Assembly: GCF_000384295.1 (NCBI RefSeq)
Contig: NZ_KB913037.1
Span: 8,650,699-8,714,698 of the forward strand
DNA length: 64,000 nucleotides
Source: Amycolatopsis balhimycina FH 1894
Lineage (GTDB): Bacteria; Actinomycetota; Actinomycetes; Mycobacteriales; Pseudonocardiaceae
Direction: 5' to 3'
Shown here: piece by piece, positions 35,175-43,267 of the stretch
How positions within the stretch are numbered: the stretch's first letter is position 1
Layout: each line of letters starts with the position of its first letter
Translations under genes and position numbers: made by a program
The notes under the pieces: generated by a model
The model's database searches: none
The model's input: the letters and a program-made list of their open reading frames with translations, nothing else
What the model was told of the DNA's origin: nothing

Positions 35175-35564
35175 TCAGACGACGGCGACGGCGTCGATCT
35201 CGACGAGGAACCCCGGCGCCAGGCCGGCGACGACGTGGACCGTGATCGCCGGTGGCGGGTCGGCGCGGTTCCAGACCTGCTGGAAGGCGGCCACTCCTTC
35301 GTCGAAGGTGTGGCCGTCCACCACGGCGATGCGCCAGTGCACGATGTTCGCCAGGGTCGCGCCCTCGCTTTCCAGGATGGTCGCGAGGTTGCGGAACGCC
35401 TGCAGGGCCTGCTCCCCGACCGTGGGGCCGACGAGCTTGCCGTCCGCGTCGACGCCGTTCTGGCCGCCGATGTAGATCGTCTTCGCGGGCTGTTCGACCA
35501 CGACGGCCTGGCTGAAGGCCGGGCTGCGGTGGAGTCCCTCGGGGTTGATGTGCCGGACGGCCAT
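35175..35564 (-). CDS. RidA/YjgF/UK114 family protein
   Basis: A 129-residue trimeric-enamine-deaminase fold protein starting at ATG 35564 (an upstream in-frame extension is rejected). YIGGQNGVDADGKLVGPTVGEQALQAFRNL is the typical N-terminal part, and VVAGLAPGFLVEIDAVAVV the end. The family's Arg, which usually sits in a similar position (IxxxRxxPPA), appears replaced in NRADPPPAITVHV, where the Pro-Ala-x-Thr-x-Val segment is conserved. RidA proteins hydrolyse reactive enamine or imine intermediates. Confidence 0.87.
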   Translation of the reverse strand: MAVRHINPEGLHRSPAFSQAVVVEQPAKTIYIGGQNGVDADGKLVGPTVGEQALQAFRNLATILESEGATLANIVHWRIAVVDGHTFDEGVAAFQQVWNRADPPPAITVHVVAGLAPGFLVEIDAVAVV

Positions 35565-35635
35565 CGGTAGCCCTCTCTGCCGACGTGGGTGCGTGACGCC
35601 AGTCATAGTGGGTGCCCGCGAACGAACGCAACCGG

Positions 35636-36340
35636 CTACTTCTTCGCCGCCATGGCCTTGAGCCCGGCGAGGAACGTGTCGAGGGCGAAGCCGAGGCGTT
35701 CGGCCGCCGTCTCGGCCGAGAAGAACTCGCCGATCCGCAGCATGTTCGGGAACGCTTCGGCGGGCAGTGAGCGCATGTAGTCCACCATCTGCCGGCCGCG
35801 TTCGCTGACTTCGGCCGCGTCGATCTCGCCCCAGGTCCAGCCGCTCGCTTCGTACGCGTATGCCTTCGCGTAGAGGCCCAGCGCGTCGCCCGCGAAGGTC
35901 GCCTGCTTGAGTTCGAGGCCGCCGGCCCGCAGCAGGGCGAGCATCGCCTCGCCCAAGCGCAGCGAACTGGGCGTGACCGGCACGGCGATGTCCCACGCCA
36001 CGCGCGCGATCCCGGGGTGGGCGACCATCACCCGGATCTGGGCGTGGACGAGGTCCTTGACCTGCTCGTCCCAGCGCGCCGGATCGGGCTCCGGCAGCGG
36101 CACGCCGGCGAGCACCGCGTCGAGCATGAGCTCCGCCAGTTCGTCCTTGTTGGAGACGTGCGCGTACAGCGACGCGGGCCCCGTCTCGAGCTCCTGCGCG
36201 ATCCGCCGCATGGTGACCGCGTCGAAGCCCTCCTTCGCCAGGACGTCCAATGCCGTCTTCACGACGAGCTCCTGGGAGAGCGCGGGTTTCGCGGCGCGGC
36301 GGCCCGGGGGACGGCGCCACGGCGGCGGGGGAACGGTCAC
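35636..36340 (-). CDS. TetR family transcriptional regulator
   Basis: A 234-residue repressor starting at GTG 36340. An Arg/Pro-rich N-terminal arm is followed by the TetR helix-turn-helix (AKEGFDAVTMRRIAQELETGPASLYAHVSNKDEL). A ligand-binding helical domain with a TetR_C-like ending (FALDTFLAGLKAMAAKK) comes next. It is divergent from the SnoaL-like gene. Three phased inverted repeats in the shared intergenic region are its likely operators, so it probably represses itself and the divergent pair. The ligand is unknown. Confidence 0.92.
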   Translation of the reverse strand: MTVPPPPWRRPPGRRAAKPALSQELVVKTALDVLAKEGFDAVTMRRIAQELETGPASLYAHVSNKDELAELMLDAVLAGVPLPEPDPARWDEQVKDLVHAQIRVMVAHPGIARVAWDIAVPVTPSSLRLGEAMLALLRAGGLELKQATFAGDALGLYAKAYAYEASGWTWGEIDAAEVSERGRQMVDYMRSLPAEAFPNMLRIGEFFSAETAAERLGFALDTFLAGLKAMAAKK

Positions 36341-36360
36341 GCGAACACTGTACTTGACGC

Positions 36361-36407
36361 GAACGTCGTTCGTATGTAGAACGGTGTTCGTTCGACGAAC
36401 AGCGTTC
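36361..36407. promoter_or_regulatory. Three phased GAAC-N3-GTTC operators between tetR and the SnoaL-like gene
   Basis: GAACGTCGTTC (36361-36371), GAACGGTGTTC (36379-36389) and GAACAGCGTTC (36397-36407) share the inverted half-sites GAAC/GTTC with a 3-base spacer. They start exactly 18 bp apart. A TTGACG at 36354-36359 with TAGAAC at 36377-36382 (17-bp spacer) is a possible promoter for the rightward genes, overlapped by the first two sites. TetR dimers often bind such short palindromes. Confidence 0.75.
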
Positions 36408-36419
36408 GAAGGGGATCTC

Positions 36420-36830
36420 ATGACCACTGCCGAAGCCGATGTCCGTGCCGTGCTCGAGCGGCTCACCCAGGCCTGGAACGACGGCGACGCCACCGCGTAC
36501 GGGCGGCTCTTCACCGAAGACGCGGACTACGTGACGTTCTTCGGGCTGAACTTTCCGGGCCGCGAAGCGATCGAGGAGTCGCATCGCGCGCTCTTCGAAG
36601 GCCCGCTCAAGGGCGTCAAGCTGACCGGGCAGCTCGGCGCGGCGGCGAAGGTGCGGTTCGTCCGGCCGGACGTCGCCGTGGTCGTCGCCGGTGGCGGCTC
36701 GTCGCTGACCGGCGCGGACACCGCGGACGAAGGTCGCGAATCGACCGTGAGTTTCGTGCTCGTCCACGACGGCGGCGAGTGGCTGATCACCGCGTTTCAG
36801 AACACGCGCGTCTCGGATCCGCGCTCGTGA
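36420..36830 (+). CDS. SgcJ/EcaC-type SnoaL-like (NTF2-fold) protein
   Basis: A 136-residue protein starting at ATG 36420. The N-terminal helix VRAVLERLTQAWNDGDATAYGRLFTEDADYVTFFG and the later REAIEESHRALF match DUF4440/SgcJ proteins of the NTF2 superfamily. No catalytic residues can be assigned. It overlaps the next gene by GTGA and faces the TetR gene across the operator region, so it is probably induced by the TetR ligand. Confidence 0.86.
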   Translation: MTTAEADVRAVLERLTQAWNDGDATAYGRLFTEDADYVTFFGLNFPGREAIEESHRALFEGPLKGVKLTGQLGAAAKVRFVRPDVAVVVAGGGSSLTGADTADEGRESTVSFVLVHDGGEWLITAFQNTRVSDPRS

Positions 36831-37162
36831 AAACGCTTGCGGAGGCCGCCGGGGTCGTCGCGCGGCCACCCGGTGAGGTGTTCGAGCGGCTGCGGCGCAC
36901 GCTCGCCGGAGGTGCGTACCCGATGCGGATGGAGGTCGACCGCGAGCGGGGGTTCCTCGCGGTTCAGGGCGGCTGGTGGTATCGCGCCGAGTACCGCGTC
37001 ACGCCGGATCCGGCCGGCGCCCGCGTCGAACACCGGGTGCTGAACGTGGCTTCCCGGGGCCGCTGGGGTGTGCCGCTCGTCAACCGGTTCTTCCTCGGAT
37101 TCCGGGCTCGCACGGCTGTCGCTTTCGCGCGGATGCTCGAGGAACTGGGTACCCCGCAGTAG
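36827..37162 (+). CDS. SRPBCC-like small protein
   Basis: A 111-residue protein starting at GTG 36827 inside the stop of the previous gene (a start at 36779 would overlap by 52 bases). GEVFERLRRTLAGG, WWYRAEYRVTPDPAGARVEHRVLNV and a C-terminal helix (ARTAVAFARMLEELG) suggest a START/SRPBCC helix-grip fold that binds a hydrophobic ligand. I cannot assign a function. It is the second gene of the TetR-controlled pair. Confidence 0.65.
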   Translation: MKTLAEAAGVVARPPGEVFERLRRTLAGGAYPMRMEVDRERGFLAVQGGWWYRAEYRVTPDPAGARVEHRVLNVASRGRWGVPLVNRFFLGFRARTAVAFARMLEELGTPQ

Positions 37163-37192
37163 CCGTGCGCCGGTTTTCCCGCGTAGGGTGAG

Positions 37193-37211
37193 TTAGGTAA
37201 CCCTTAGCGAA
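37193..37211. promoter_or_regulatory. Iron box (IdeR/DmdR-type) before the siderophore-interacting protein gene
   Basis: TTAGGTAACCCTTAGCGAA resembles the 19-bp consensus TTAGGTTAGSCTAACCTAA, matching about 13 of 19 positions with a strong left half. It lies 14 bp upstream of the gene start, where a bound repressor would block initiation. Iron-loaded IdeR/DmdR1 repression is inferred from the match and from the gene's role. Confidence 0.55.
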
Positions 37212-37224
37212 CTTTGGAGTGGTG

Positions 37225-38037
37225 ATGGCTGAAGCACCCCGGCGGTCCGGGCGTCCCGCGGTGCGGCTGCGGGTGCTGCGCAGCGAGCGCCTGACCCCGC
37301 ACATGATCCGGATCGTCGCGGGCGGCGAGGGCATCGCCGGCTTCGCGCCCAACGCGTTCACCGACGCCTACGTGAAGGTGCTGTTCAAGGTGCCCGGCGT
37401 CGAGTACCCGGAGCCGTTCGACGTCCAGGAATGCCGCGCCACGCTGCCGCGGGAGCACTGGCCGCGGCAGCGCTCCTACACTGTTCGCGCGTTCGACCCG
37501 CAGGCCGGCGAGCTCGTCATCGACTTCGTCCACCACGGCGACGAGGGCATCGCCGGCCCGTGGGCGGCCGCGGCCCAGCCGGGCGACGAACTGCTGCTCT
37601 CCGGTCCCGGCGGCGCGTACGCGCCGGGCGCCGAGGCGGACTGGCACCTGCTGGCCGGGGACGAAAGCGCCCTGCCGGCCATCGCGGCGTCGCTCGAAGC
37701 GCTCCCGGCCGGCGTCCCCGTCCACGCGGTGATCCTCGTCGAGAACGCGGACGAGGAGCAGCCGCTGGTCACGAAGGCGGACGCGCAGATCACCTGGCTG
37801 CACCGCGCTTCCGGCGGCGACGTCGCGGCGGCGGTGCGCGCGCTGCCGTGGCCCGACGGCGTCGTGCAGGCGTTCGTGCACGGCGAGGCCGGGTTCGTCC
37901 GGGAGCTGCGGCGGTACCTGCTCGACGAGCGCGGGGTGCGGCGCGAGCTGCTGTCGATCTCGGGGTACTGGCGCTTCGGGAAGAACGACGAAGCCTGGCG
38001 CGAGGAGAAGGCCGCCGAGCGGGCGCGGGAGAAGTAA
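37225..38037 (+). CDS. Siderophore-interacting protein (FAD-dependent ferric-siderophore reductase)
   Basis: A 270-residue protein starting at ATG 37225 with GGAG upstream. The FAD-binding beta-barrel has RQRSYTVRAFD, the RxYT motif. The SIP C-terminal domain (HLLAGDESALPAIAASLEALP and VHGEAGFVRELRRYLL) ends with ISGYWRFGKNDEAWREEK, typical of ViuB-like reductases that release iron from imported siderophores. An iron box precedes it. It is followed 9 bases later by a serine hydrolase gene, and cotranscription is likely. Confidence 0.93.
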   Translation: MAEAPRRSGRPAVRLRVLRSERLTPHMIRIVAGGEGIAGFAPNAFTDAYVKVLFKVPGVEYPEPFDVQECRATLPREHWPRQRSYTVRAFDPQAGELVIDFVHHGDEGIAGPWAAAAQPGDELLLSGPGGAYAPGAEADWHLLAGDESALPAIAASLEALPAGVPVHAVILVENADEEQPLVTKADAQITWLHRASGGDVAAAVRALPWPDGVVQAFVHGEAGFVRELRRYLLDERGVRRELLSISGYWRFGKNDEAWREEKAAERAREK

Positions 38038-38046
38038 CCTCGCCGC

Positions 38047-39276
38047 ATGGCGGAACTCGAAGTGGACGTCGACCCGGCCGATGCGGGGTTCGACGCGGAC
38101 CGGCTCGCGCGGATCGACGCCCATTTCGATCGGTATGTCCAGGATGGCCGGTTGCCGGGGTGGCTCGCGGTGGTGCGCAGGCACGGCCGGACCGTGCACG
38201 TCGGACGAGGCGGGCACCGCGACGTCGAAGCCGGGCTGCCGGTCGAGACGGACACGCTGTGGCGCATCTTCTCGATGACCAAGCCGATCACGTCGGTCGC
38301 CGCGATGATGCTCGCCGAAGAGGGCTTGCTGGAGCTGGACGACCCGATTTCGCGGTGGTTGCCGGAGTTCGAGTCGTCGCGGGTGTTCGTCAAGGGGTCG
38401 GCGCTCAAGCCGTTCACCGAGCCCGCCCGCGAGCCCATCCGCGTGTGGCACCTGCTGACGCACACGGCGGGCCTCACCTACGGCTTCCACCACGGCCACC
38501 CGGTGGACGCGATCTACCGGGCGGCCGGCTTCGATTGGGGCACGCCGCGCGGTCTTGACCTGGCGGCGTGCTGCGTGCAGTGGGCCTCCCTGCCGCTGCT
38601 GTTCCACCCCGGCGCGGAGTGGAACTACTCGATCGCGACCGATGTGCTCGGCCGGGTCGTCGAAGTGGTGTCCGGCCTTCCGCTGGACGAGTTCTTTTCG
38701 TCGCGGATCTTCTCGCCGTTGGGCATGGCGGACACCGGCTTCGTGGCCTCGTCCGGTTCCCGCCTGGCGGCCTTGTACGTGCCGGACCCGGCGTCCGGCC
38801 GCGCGGTGCGGAACGACGCGTTCGGCCGCCTGGGCACGTCCCGCCCGGACTGTCTTTCGGGCGGCGGCGGCCTGGTGTCGTCGGCGGCGGACTACGGCCG
38901 CTTCACGGAGATGCTCCTGCGCGGCGGCGAACTCGACGGCGTGCGGTTGCTGTCCCCGCGCACGGTTTCCCTCATGGCGAGCAACCACCTGCCCGGTCAC
39001 GTGGACCTGGAGGCATACGGACGGCCGTTGTTCGCGGAGATGCCCTTCGACGGCCACGGTTTCGGCTTGGGCTTCTCGGTACTGGAGGACCCGGTGAAGG
39101 CCCGGACGCTGTCATCGGCAGGCGAGTTCGCCTGGGGCGGCGCGGCTTCGACGGCGTTTTGGGTGGATCCGGACGAGGACCTGACGGTCGGGTTCTACAC
39201 GCAGCTGCTGCCGTCGAGCACCTACCGGCTGCGGCCGCAGCTGCGGCAGCTGGTCTACCAGGCGTTGGTGGACTGA
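38047..39276 (+). CDS. Serine hydrolase of the beta-lactamase/EstB family
   Basis: A 409-residue class C beta-lactamase-like protein. The nucleophile motif is FSMTKP (Ser-x-x-Lys) near residue 77, the Tyr motif is in EWNYSIATDVLG, and a late glycine-rich strand is EFAWGGAASTAFW in place of KTG. This pattern is shared with EstB-type esterases and transesterases. There is no signal peptide. Its placement after the siderophore protein might mean siderophore ester cleavage, but this is speculation. Confidence 0.88.
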   Translation: MAELEVDVDPADAGFDADRLARIDAHFDRYVQDGRLPGWLAVVRRHGRTVHVGRGGHRDVEAGLPVETDTLWRIFSMTKPITSVAAMMLAEEGLLELDDPISRWLPEFESSRVFVKGSALKPFTEPAREPIRVWHLLTHTAGLTYGFHHGHPVDAIYRAAGFDWGTPRGLDLAACCVQWASLPLLFHPGAEWNYSIATDVLGRVVEVVSGLPLDEFFSSRIFSPLGMADTGFVASSGSRLAALYVPDPASGRAVRNDAFGRLGTSRPDCLSGGGGLVSSAADYGRFTEMLLRGGELDGVRLLSPRTVSLMASNHLPGHVDLEAYGRPLFAEMPFDGHGFGLGFSVLEDPVKARTLSSAGEFAWGGAASTAFWVDPDEDLTVGFYTQLLPSSTYRLRPQLRQLVYQALVD

Positions 39277-39313
39277 GCTTCGCAAGCGGACCCCGCCGCC
39301 GGATCACGTTCTG

Positions 39314-39351
39314 GCCGCTTCGGACACCGCGCAGCGCGTGCCCGAAGCGGC
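39314..39351. terminator. Hairpin between convergent hydrolase genes
   Basis: GCCGCTTCGG (39314-39323) pairs perfectly with CCGAAGCGGC (39342-39351), and the enclosed 18 bases contain a further GCGC-type stem. It lies between the stops of two convergent genes (39276 and 39373), so it could terminate both. Confidence 0.7.
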
Positions 39352-39372
39352 GATGCGGTACCTCCATGATGT

Positions 39373-40806
39373 TCAGTCCGGGGCACAGAGCGTGTCCGGG
39401 GCGGGCACCGCACCGGCGACGAAGTAGTCGTCCAGCGACTTGTCGATACAGGCGCTCTTGCCGCGGGAACCGTGGCCGTACGTGTCGAGGCTCAGCAGGC
39501 GGGCGTTGCCCAGCAACCGTTCCGCCCGTTGGGCGCCGGCGTAGGGCGTCTCCAGGTCGCCCTGGCGGTTGGCGAGCAGGAGGATCGGCGCCGTCGGACG
39601 GTTCCACGGTCCGGTGTAGCGGCCCGTGTCCGTGACGTCCCAGGTCGCGCAAGGGAGTGTCTTGTAGACGTCGAACGGTCCGAAGCCGCGGGCGACGCGG
39701 TCTGCGCGACGGGCGTAGTCCCACCAGACCGCGGGGTCCCGCGGGTTCGCCGCGTCCGAGCACAGCGTCGCGCCGCCGCCCAGCAGGGAGTCGATGTCCG
39801 GCGGGCCACCCTGGACCGCCGGAACGCGGCTTGAGGCCGGGTCGGCCAGGGCTTGGAGGAACGCCGCCAGCTGGGGCGCCGCCTGCGCGTCGGTCAGGTA
39901 GTCGTGGATCCGGGCGATCGCGCTTTGGCCGGTGACGACGACCTGCTGTCCGGCCGTGTCGGTCACCGTGATCGGGCCGCGTTCCAGCCGGTCCAGGACC
40001 TTGCCGTAGTCGAAAGTGCAGTGGGCACCGCAAGCGTCCAAAAAGGATTGGAGGGCCCGTGGGGCGTCCTCGAAGCCGTGCAGGCGGTAGCTCATCGGGC
40101 CTGGGCCGGTCGACCAGCGCACCGGGTCGTCGACCGCGTCGAGGGCCAGCGAGCCGACCCGGCCGGGGAACAGGTTGGCGTACGTTTCACCGATGTAGGT
40201 GCCGTACGACTTCCCGTAGTACCGCAGCTTCGGCTCGCCGAACGCCGCCCGCAGCCGGTCCAGGTCGCGGGCGATCGTCCCGGTCGACAGGTGGTTCGCC
40301 AGGGGTCCCGCGTTCTGCTCGCAGAGGTCGGTGACCACGCGGGTGTCCGCGATCTGCTGCCGCTCGGCCTCGCGCGTCAGCGGGAACGTGCCGAGTGCCC
40401 GTTGCAGCACTTCCAGCTGCGACGGGTCGGTGAAGCAGTGGATCTTCGAGCTGGCGCCGACGCCGCGCGGGTCGATCCCGACGATGTCGAAGCGGGCGTG
40501 CAAGGCGGGCGTCAACGCGGGGGCGAACAGTCCGGACGAGCCCGGGCCGCCCGGGTTGTAGAAGATGGTGCCCAGCTTGTGGGCCTGGTCGGTGGCGGGC
40601 AGGCGGGCGACGGCGATGCGCGCCGACCCGGCCGAAAGGTCCTGATAGGACAGTGGGACGTCGAGGTGGCCGCACTGGTAGCCGGCCTGGCACGAGTCTT
40701 CCCAGACGATTCCGGCGGGGCTCGCCGCGGCCGCGGGCGCGCTCAAGGCGACCACGCTCGCGGCGGCCCCCAGAGCCAGCGCAGCACGGAGTTTCCGAGG
40801 ATTCAT
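39373..40806 (-). CDS. Secreted alpha/beta hydrolase, tripeptidyl aminopeptidase-like (S33)
   Basis: A 477-residue secreted enzyme with a signal peptide (ALALGAAASVVALSAPAAAAS). YNPGGPGSSG is the oxyanion-side motif of the SlpD/SlpE and Tap family, and the nucleophile elbow is YYGKSYGTYIG. The Asp follows the ILLLANRQGDLETPY strand, and the His is in DTYGHGSRGKSACI, with the usual terminal Cys-containing TAP-like C-domain. Relatives remove tripeptides from secreted proteins or hydrolyse esters. It is a single gene. Confidence 0.9.
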   Translation of the reverse strand: MNPRKLRAALALGAAASVVALSAPAAAASPAGIVWEDSCQAGYQCGHLDVPLSYQDLSAGSARIAVARLPATDQAHKLGTIFYNPGGPGSSGLFAPALTPALHARFDIVGIDPRGVGASSKIHCFTDPSQLEVLQRALGTFPLTREAERQQIADTRVVTDLCEQNAGPLANHLSTGTIARDLDRLRAAFGEPKLRYYGKSYGTYIGETYANLFPGRVGSLALDAVDDPVRWSTGPGPMSYRLHGFEDAPRALQSFLDACGAHCTFDYGKVLDRLERGPITVTDTAGQQVVVTGQSAIARIHDYLTDAQAAPQLAAFLQALADPASSRVPAVQGGPPDIDSLLGGGATLCSDAANPRDPAVWWDYARRADRVARGFGPFDVYKTLPCATWDVTDTGRYTGPWNRPTAPILLLANRQGDLETPYAGAQRAERLLGNARLLSLDTYGHGSRGKSACIDKSLDDYFVAGAVPAPDTLCAPD

Positions 40807-40878
40807 GCTCCCGATCGTCCCGTCACCAGGACCGGGGGCGCGCTGGTGCGCGCCCCCGGAACCGGGGTAGGGCGGCCC

Positions 40879-41883
40879 CTACGTGGTGAGTTTTGGGATG
40901 ATCTGGGCGCCGTAAGAAGCGAGGGTCGCTTCGCGGTCGTCGTGCATCAGGTACAGCGAGAACTGGTCCACGCCCAGTTCCGCCAGCTCCTGCAGCCGTT
41001 CGACATGGGAAGAAGCCGGGCCCAGCAGGCAGAACCGGTCGACGATCTCGTCCGGGACGAACTCCGTCGACGGGTTGCCCGCCTTGCCGTGGTGGCTGTA
41101 GTCGTAGCCCTCGCGCTCGCGGATGTAGTCCGTCAGCTCCCGCGGTACCGCCCCCGACGAGCCGTACCGCGCCACCAGGTCCGCGACGTGGTTGCCGACC
41201 ATCCCGCCGAACCAGCGCAGCTGTTCGCGCTGGTGCGCCAGGTCGTCGCCGACGTACGCCGGGGCCGCGACGCAGATCGTGATGCCGCCCGGGTCCCTTC
41301 CCGCCGCGCGGGCCGCGTCGCGGACCGCGCCGATCGTCCAGCGGGCGATCGCCGGGTCCGCGCACTGCAGGATGAAGCCGTCCGCGTGCTCGCCGACCGT
41401 CTGCAGCGCCTTCGGCCCGTACCCGGCCATCCACATTTCGAGCTGCCCGTTCGAGATCCACGGGATCTGCACGGTCTTCTCGTTCATGGTCACCGGGCGG
41501 CCCTCGGCCAGGTCCTTGACCACGCGCATGCAGTCGCGGACGGTGGCCAACGTGGACGGCGGCTTGCCGACCACCCGGTGCGCCGAGTCGCCGCGGCCGA
41601 TGCCGCACACCGTGCGGTTGCCGTACATGTCGTTGAGCGTGGCGAACGTCGACGCCATCACCGACCAGTCCCGCGTGCCGGGACTGGTCACCATCGGCCC
41701 GACGACCATCGACGACGTCGCCGCGAGGATCGCCGAGTAGATGACGAACGGTTCCTGCCACAGCACGCAGGAGTCGAACGTCCAGCCGTAGCGGAACCCG
41801 GCGTCCTCGGCGTCCTTCATGAGCCGCACGACGTCCCGCGCGGGCGGGTCCGTCTGCAGCACGATCCCGAAATCCATGCTCAC
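40879..41883 (-). CDS. LLM class F420-dependent oxidoreductase (TIGR03842-like)
   Basis: A 334-residue luciferase-like TIM-barrel protein. MDFGIVLQTDPPARDVVRLMKDAEDAGF, MVVGPMVTSPGTRDW and GIGRGDSAHRVVG are typical of F420-dependent members of this family that accompany hydantoinase genes. It is the last gene of the hydantoin/dihydropyrimidine operon, one base after the hydantoinase stop. The reaction is unknown; the cluster suggests oxidation or reduction of a ring intermediate. Confidence 0.88.
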   Translation of the reverse strand: MSMDFGIVLQTDPPARDVVRLMKDAEDAGFRYGWTFDSCVLWQEPFVIYSAILAATSSMVVGPMVTSPGTRDWSVMASTFATLNDMYGNRTVCGIGRGDSAHRVVGKPPSTLATVRDCMRVVKDLAEGRPVTMNEKTVQIPWISNGQLEMWMAGYGPKALQTVGEHADGFILQCADPAIARWTIGAVRDAARAAGRDPGGITICVAAPAYVGDDLAHQREQLRWFGGMVGNHVADLVARYGSSGAVPRELTDYIREREGYDYSHHGKAGNPSTEFVPDEIVDRFCLLGPASSHVERLQELAELGVDQFSLYLMHDDREATLASYGAQIIPKLTT

Positions 41884-41884
41884 C

Positions 41885-43267
41885 TCAGTTCAGGTACTGG
41901 TTCAGCGAGCGGGACAGGAACTTGCCGTGCGACGTCGACCCGGTGAAGCCGTCAGGCGACACGACGACGCGCCCGCGGGACAGCACGGTGTGCACGCGAC
42001 CGGTGATCTCGAATCCCTCGTACGCCGAGTAGTCCACGTTCATGTGGTGCGTCTCGGCCGACAGTGTCTGCGTCGCCGAAGGGTCGTAGATCACGATGTC
42101 CGCGTCCGAACCCGCCGCGATGACGCCCTTACGCGGGTACAGCCCGAACATCCGCGCCGGTGTCGCCGAACATGTCTCGACCCAGCGGCCGAGCGTCAGC
42201 TCGCCGGCGACGACGCCCTGGTGCAGCAGGTCCATCCGGTGTTCGACGCCCGGTATCCCGTTCGGGATGGCCCGGAAGTCGCCGCGCCCCAGTTCCTTCT
42301 GGTCCTTGAAGCAGAACGGGCAGTGGTCGGTCGACACCACGGAGAGGTCGTTCGTCCGCAGCCCGCGCCACAGGTCCGCCTGGTGCGACTTCTCCCGCAG
42401 CGGCGGCGATGCGACGTACTTCGCGCCCTCGAAGTCCGGCTTCGCCAGGTCCTCAATGGACAGGTACAGGTACTGTGGGCACGTCTCGGCGAAGACGTTC
42501 TGACCCTCGTTGCGTGCTTCCGCCACCGCCGCCAGCGCTTGCGACGCCGAAAGGTGCACGATGTACAGTGGCGAGCCGGTCACCTTCGCGAGCTGGATCG
42601 CCCGCGACGTCGCTTCTCCTTCCAGTTCCGGTGGCCGCGTCAGGCCGTGCTGCACCGGGTCGATGTTCCCGGCCTCGAACGCCTGCGCGGCCAGCTGGTC
42701 GATCGCGATGCCGTTTTCGGCGTGCATCATGATCGTAGCGCCGATTTCGCGCGCTTTCTGCATGGCCAGCAGGATTTCCCCGTCCGTGGAGTAGAACACC
42801 CCCGGGTACGCCATGAACATCTTGAAGCTGCCGACGCCACCGTCGACGCAGGCTTCCATCTCCTTCAGCGACTGGTCGTTGACGTCGGAGACGATCATGT
42901 GGAAGCCGTAGTCGATCGCGCAGTTTCCGTCCGCCTTCGCGTGCCACTTGTCCATTGTGGACAACAGTGACGTGCCCTTGGCCTGCACGGCGAAGTCGAT
43001 GATCGTGGTCGTGCCGCCCCACGCCGCCGCCGTGGTGCCGGTCGAGAACGTGTCGACGGAGTGCGTGCCGCCGAACGGCATCTCCATGTGGGTGTGGGCG
43101 TCGATGCCGCCGGGCAGGACATACTTCCCGGTGGCGTCGATCGTCTCGTCGCCGGTCAGCGTCCCGGGCGCCCCGACGGCGGCGATGGTCTCGCCGTCGA
43201 CGAGGACGTCCGCCAGGAGCGCGCCGGACGGCGAAACGACCCGGCCGCCCTGGATGAGCGTGGTCAT
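41885..43267 (-). CDS. hydA: Dihydropyrimidinase / D-hydantoinase
   Basis: A 460-residue amidohydrolase starting at ATG 43267. The first metal motif is DAHTHMEMPFGG, the bridging carboxylated Lys is in GVGSFKMFMAYPG, and further ligands are MMHAENG and YIVHLSASQ. VSTDHCPF carries the catalytic Asp. It opens dihydrouracil, dihydrothymine or hydantoin rings to the carbamoyl acids. ATGA overlap with the upstream amidohydrolase gene shows coupling. Length is normal for the family. Confidence 0.94.
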   Translation of the reverse strand: MTTLIQGGRVVSPSGALLADVLVDGETIAAVGAPGTLTGDETIDATGKYVLPGGIDAHTHMEMPFGGTHSVDTFSTGTTAAAWGGTTTIIDFAVQAKGTSLLSTMDKWHAKADGNCAIDYGFHMIVSDVNDQSLKEMEACVDGGVGSFKMFMAYPGVFYSTDGEILLAMQKAREIGATIMMHAENGIAIDQLAAQAFEAGNIDPVQHGLTRPPELEGEATSRAIQLAKVTGSPLYIVHLSASQALAAVAEARNEGQNVFAETCPQYLYLSIEDLAKPDFEGAKYVASPPLREKSHQADLWRGLRTNDLSVVSTDHCPFCFKDQKELGRGDFRAIPNGIPGVEHRMDLLHQGVVAGELTLGRWVETCSATPARMFGLYPRKGVIAAGSDADIVIYDPSATQTLSAETHHMNVDYSAYEGFEITGRVHTVLSRGRVVVSPDGFTGSTSHGKFLSRSLNQYLN

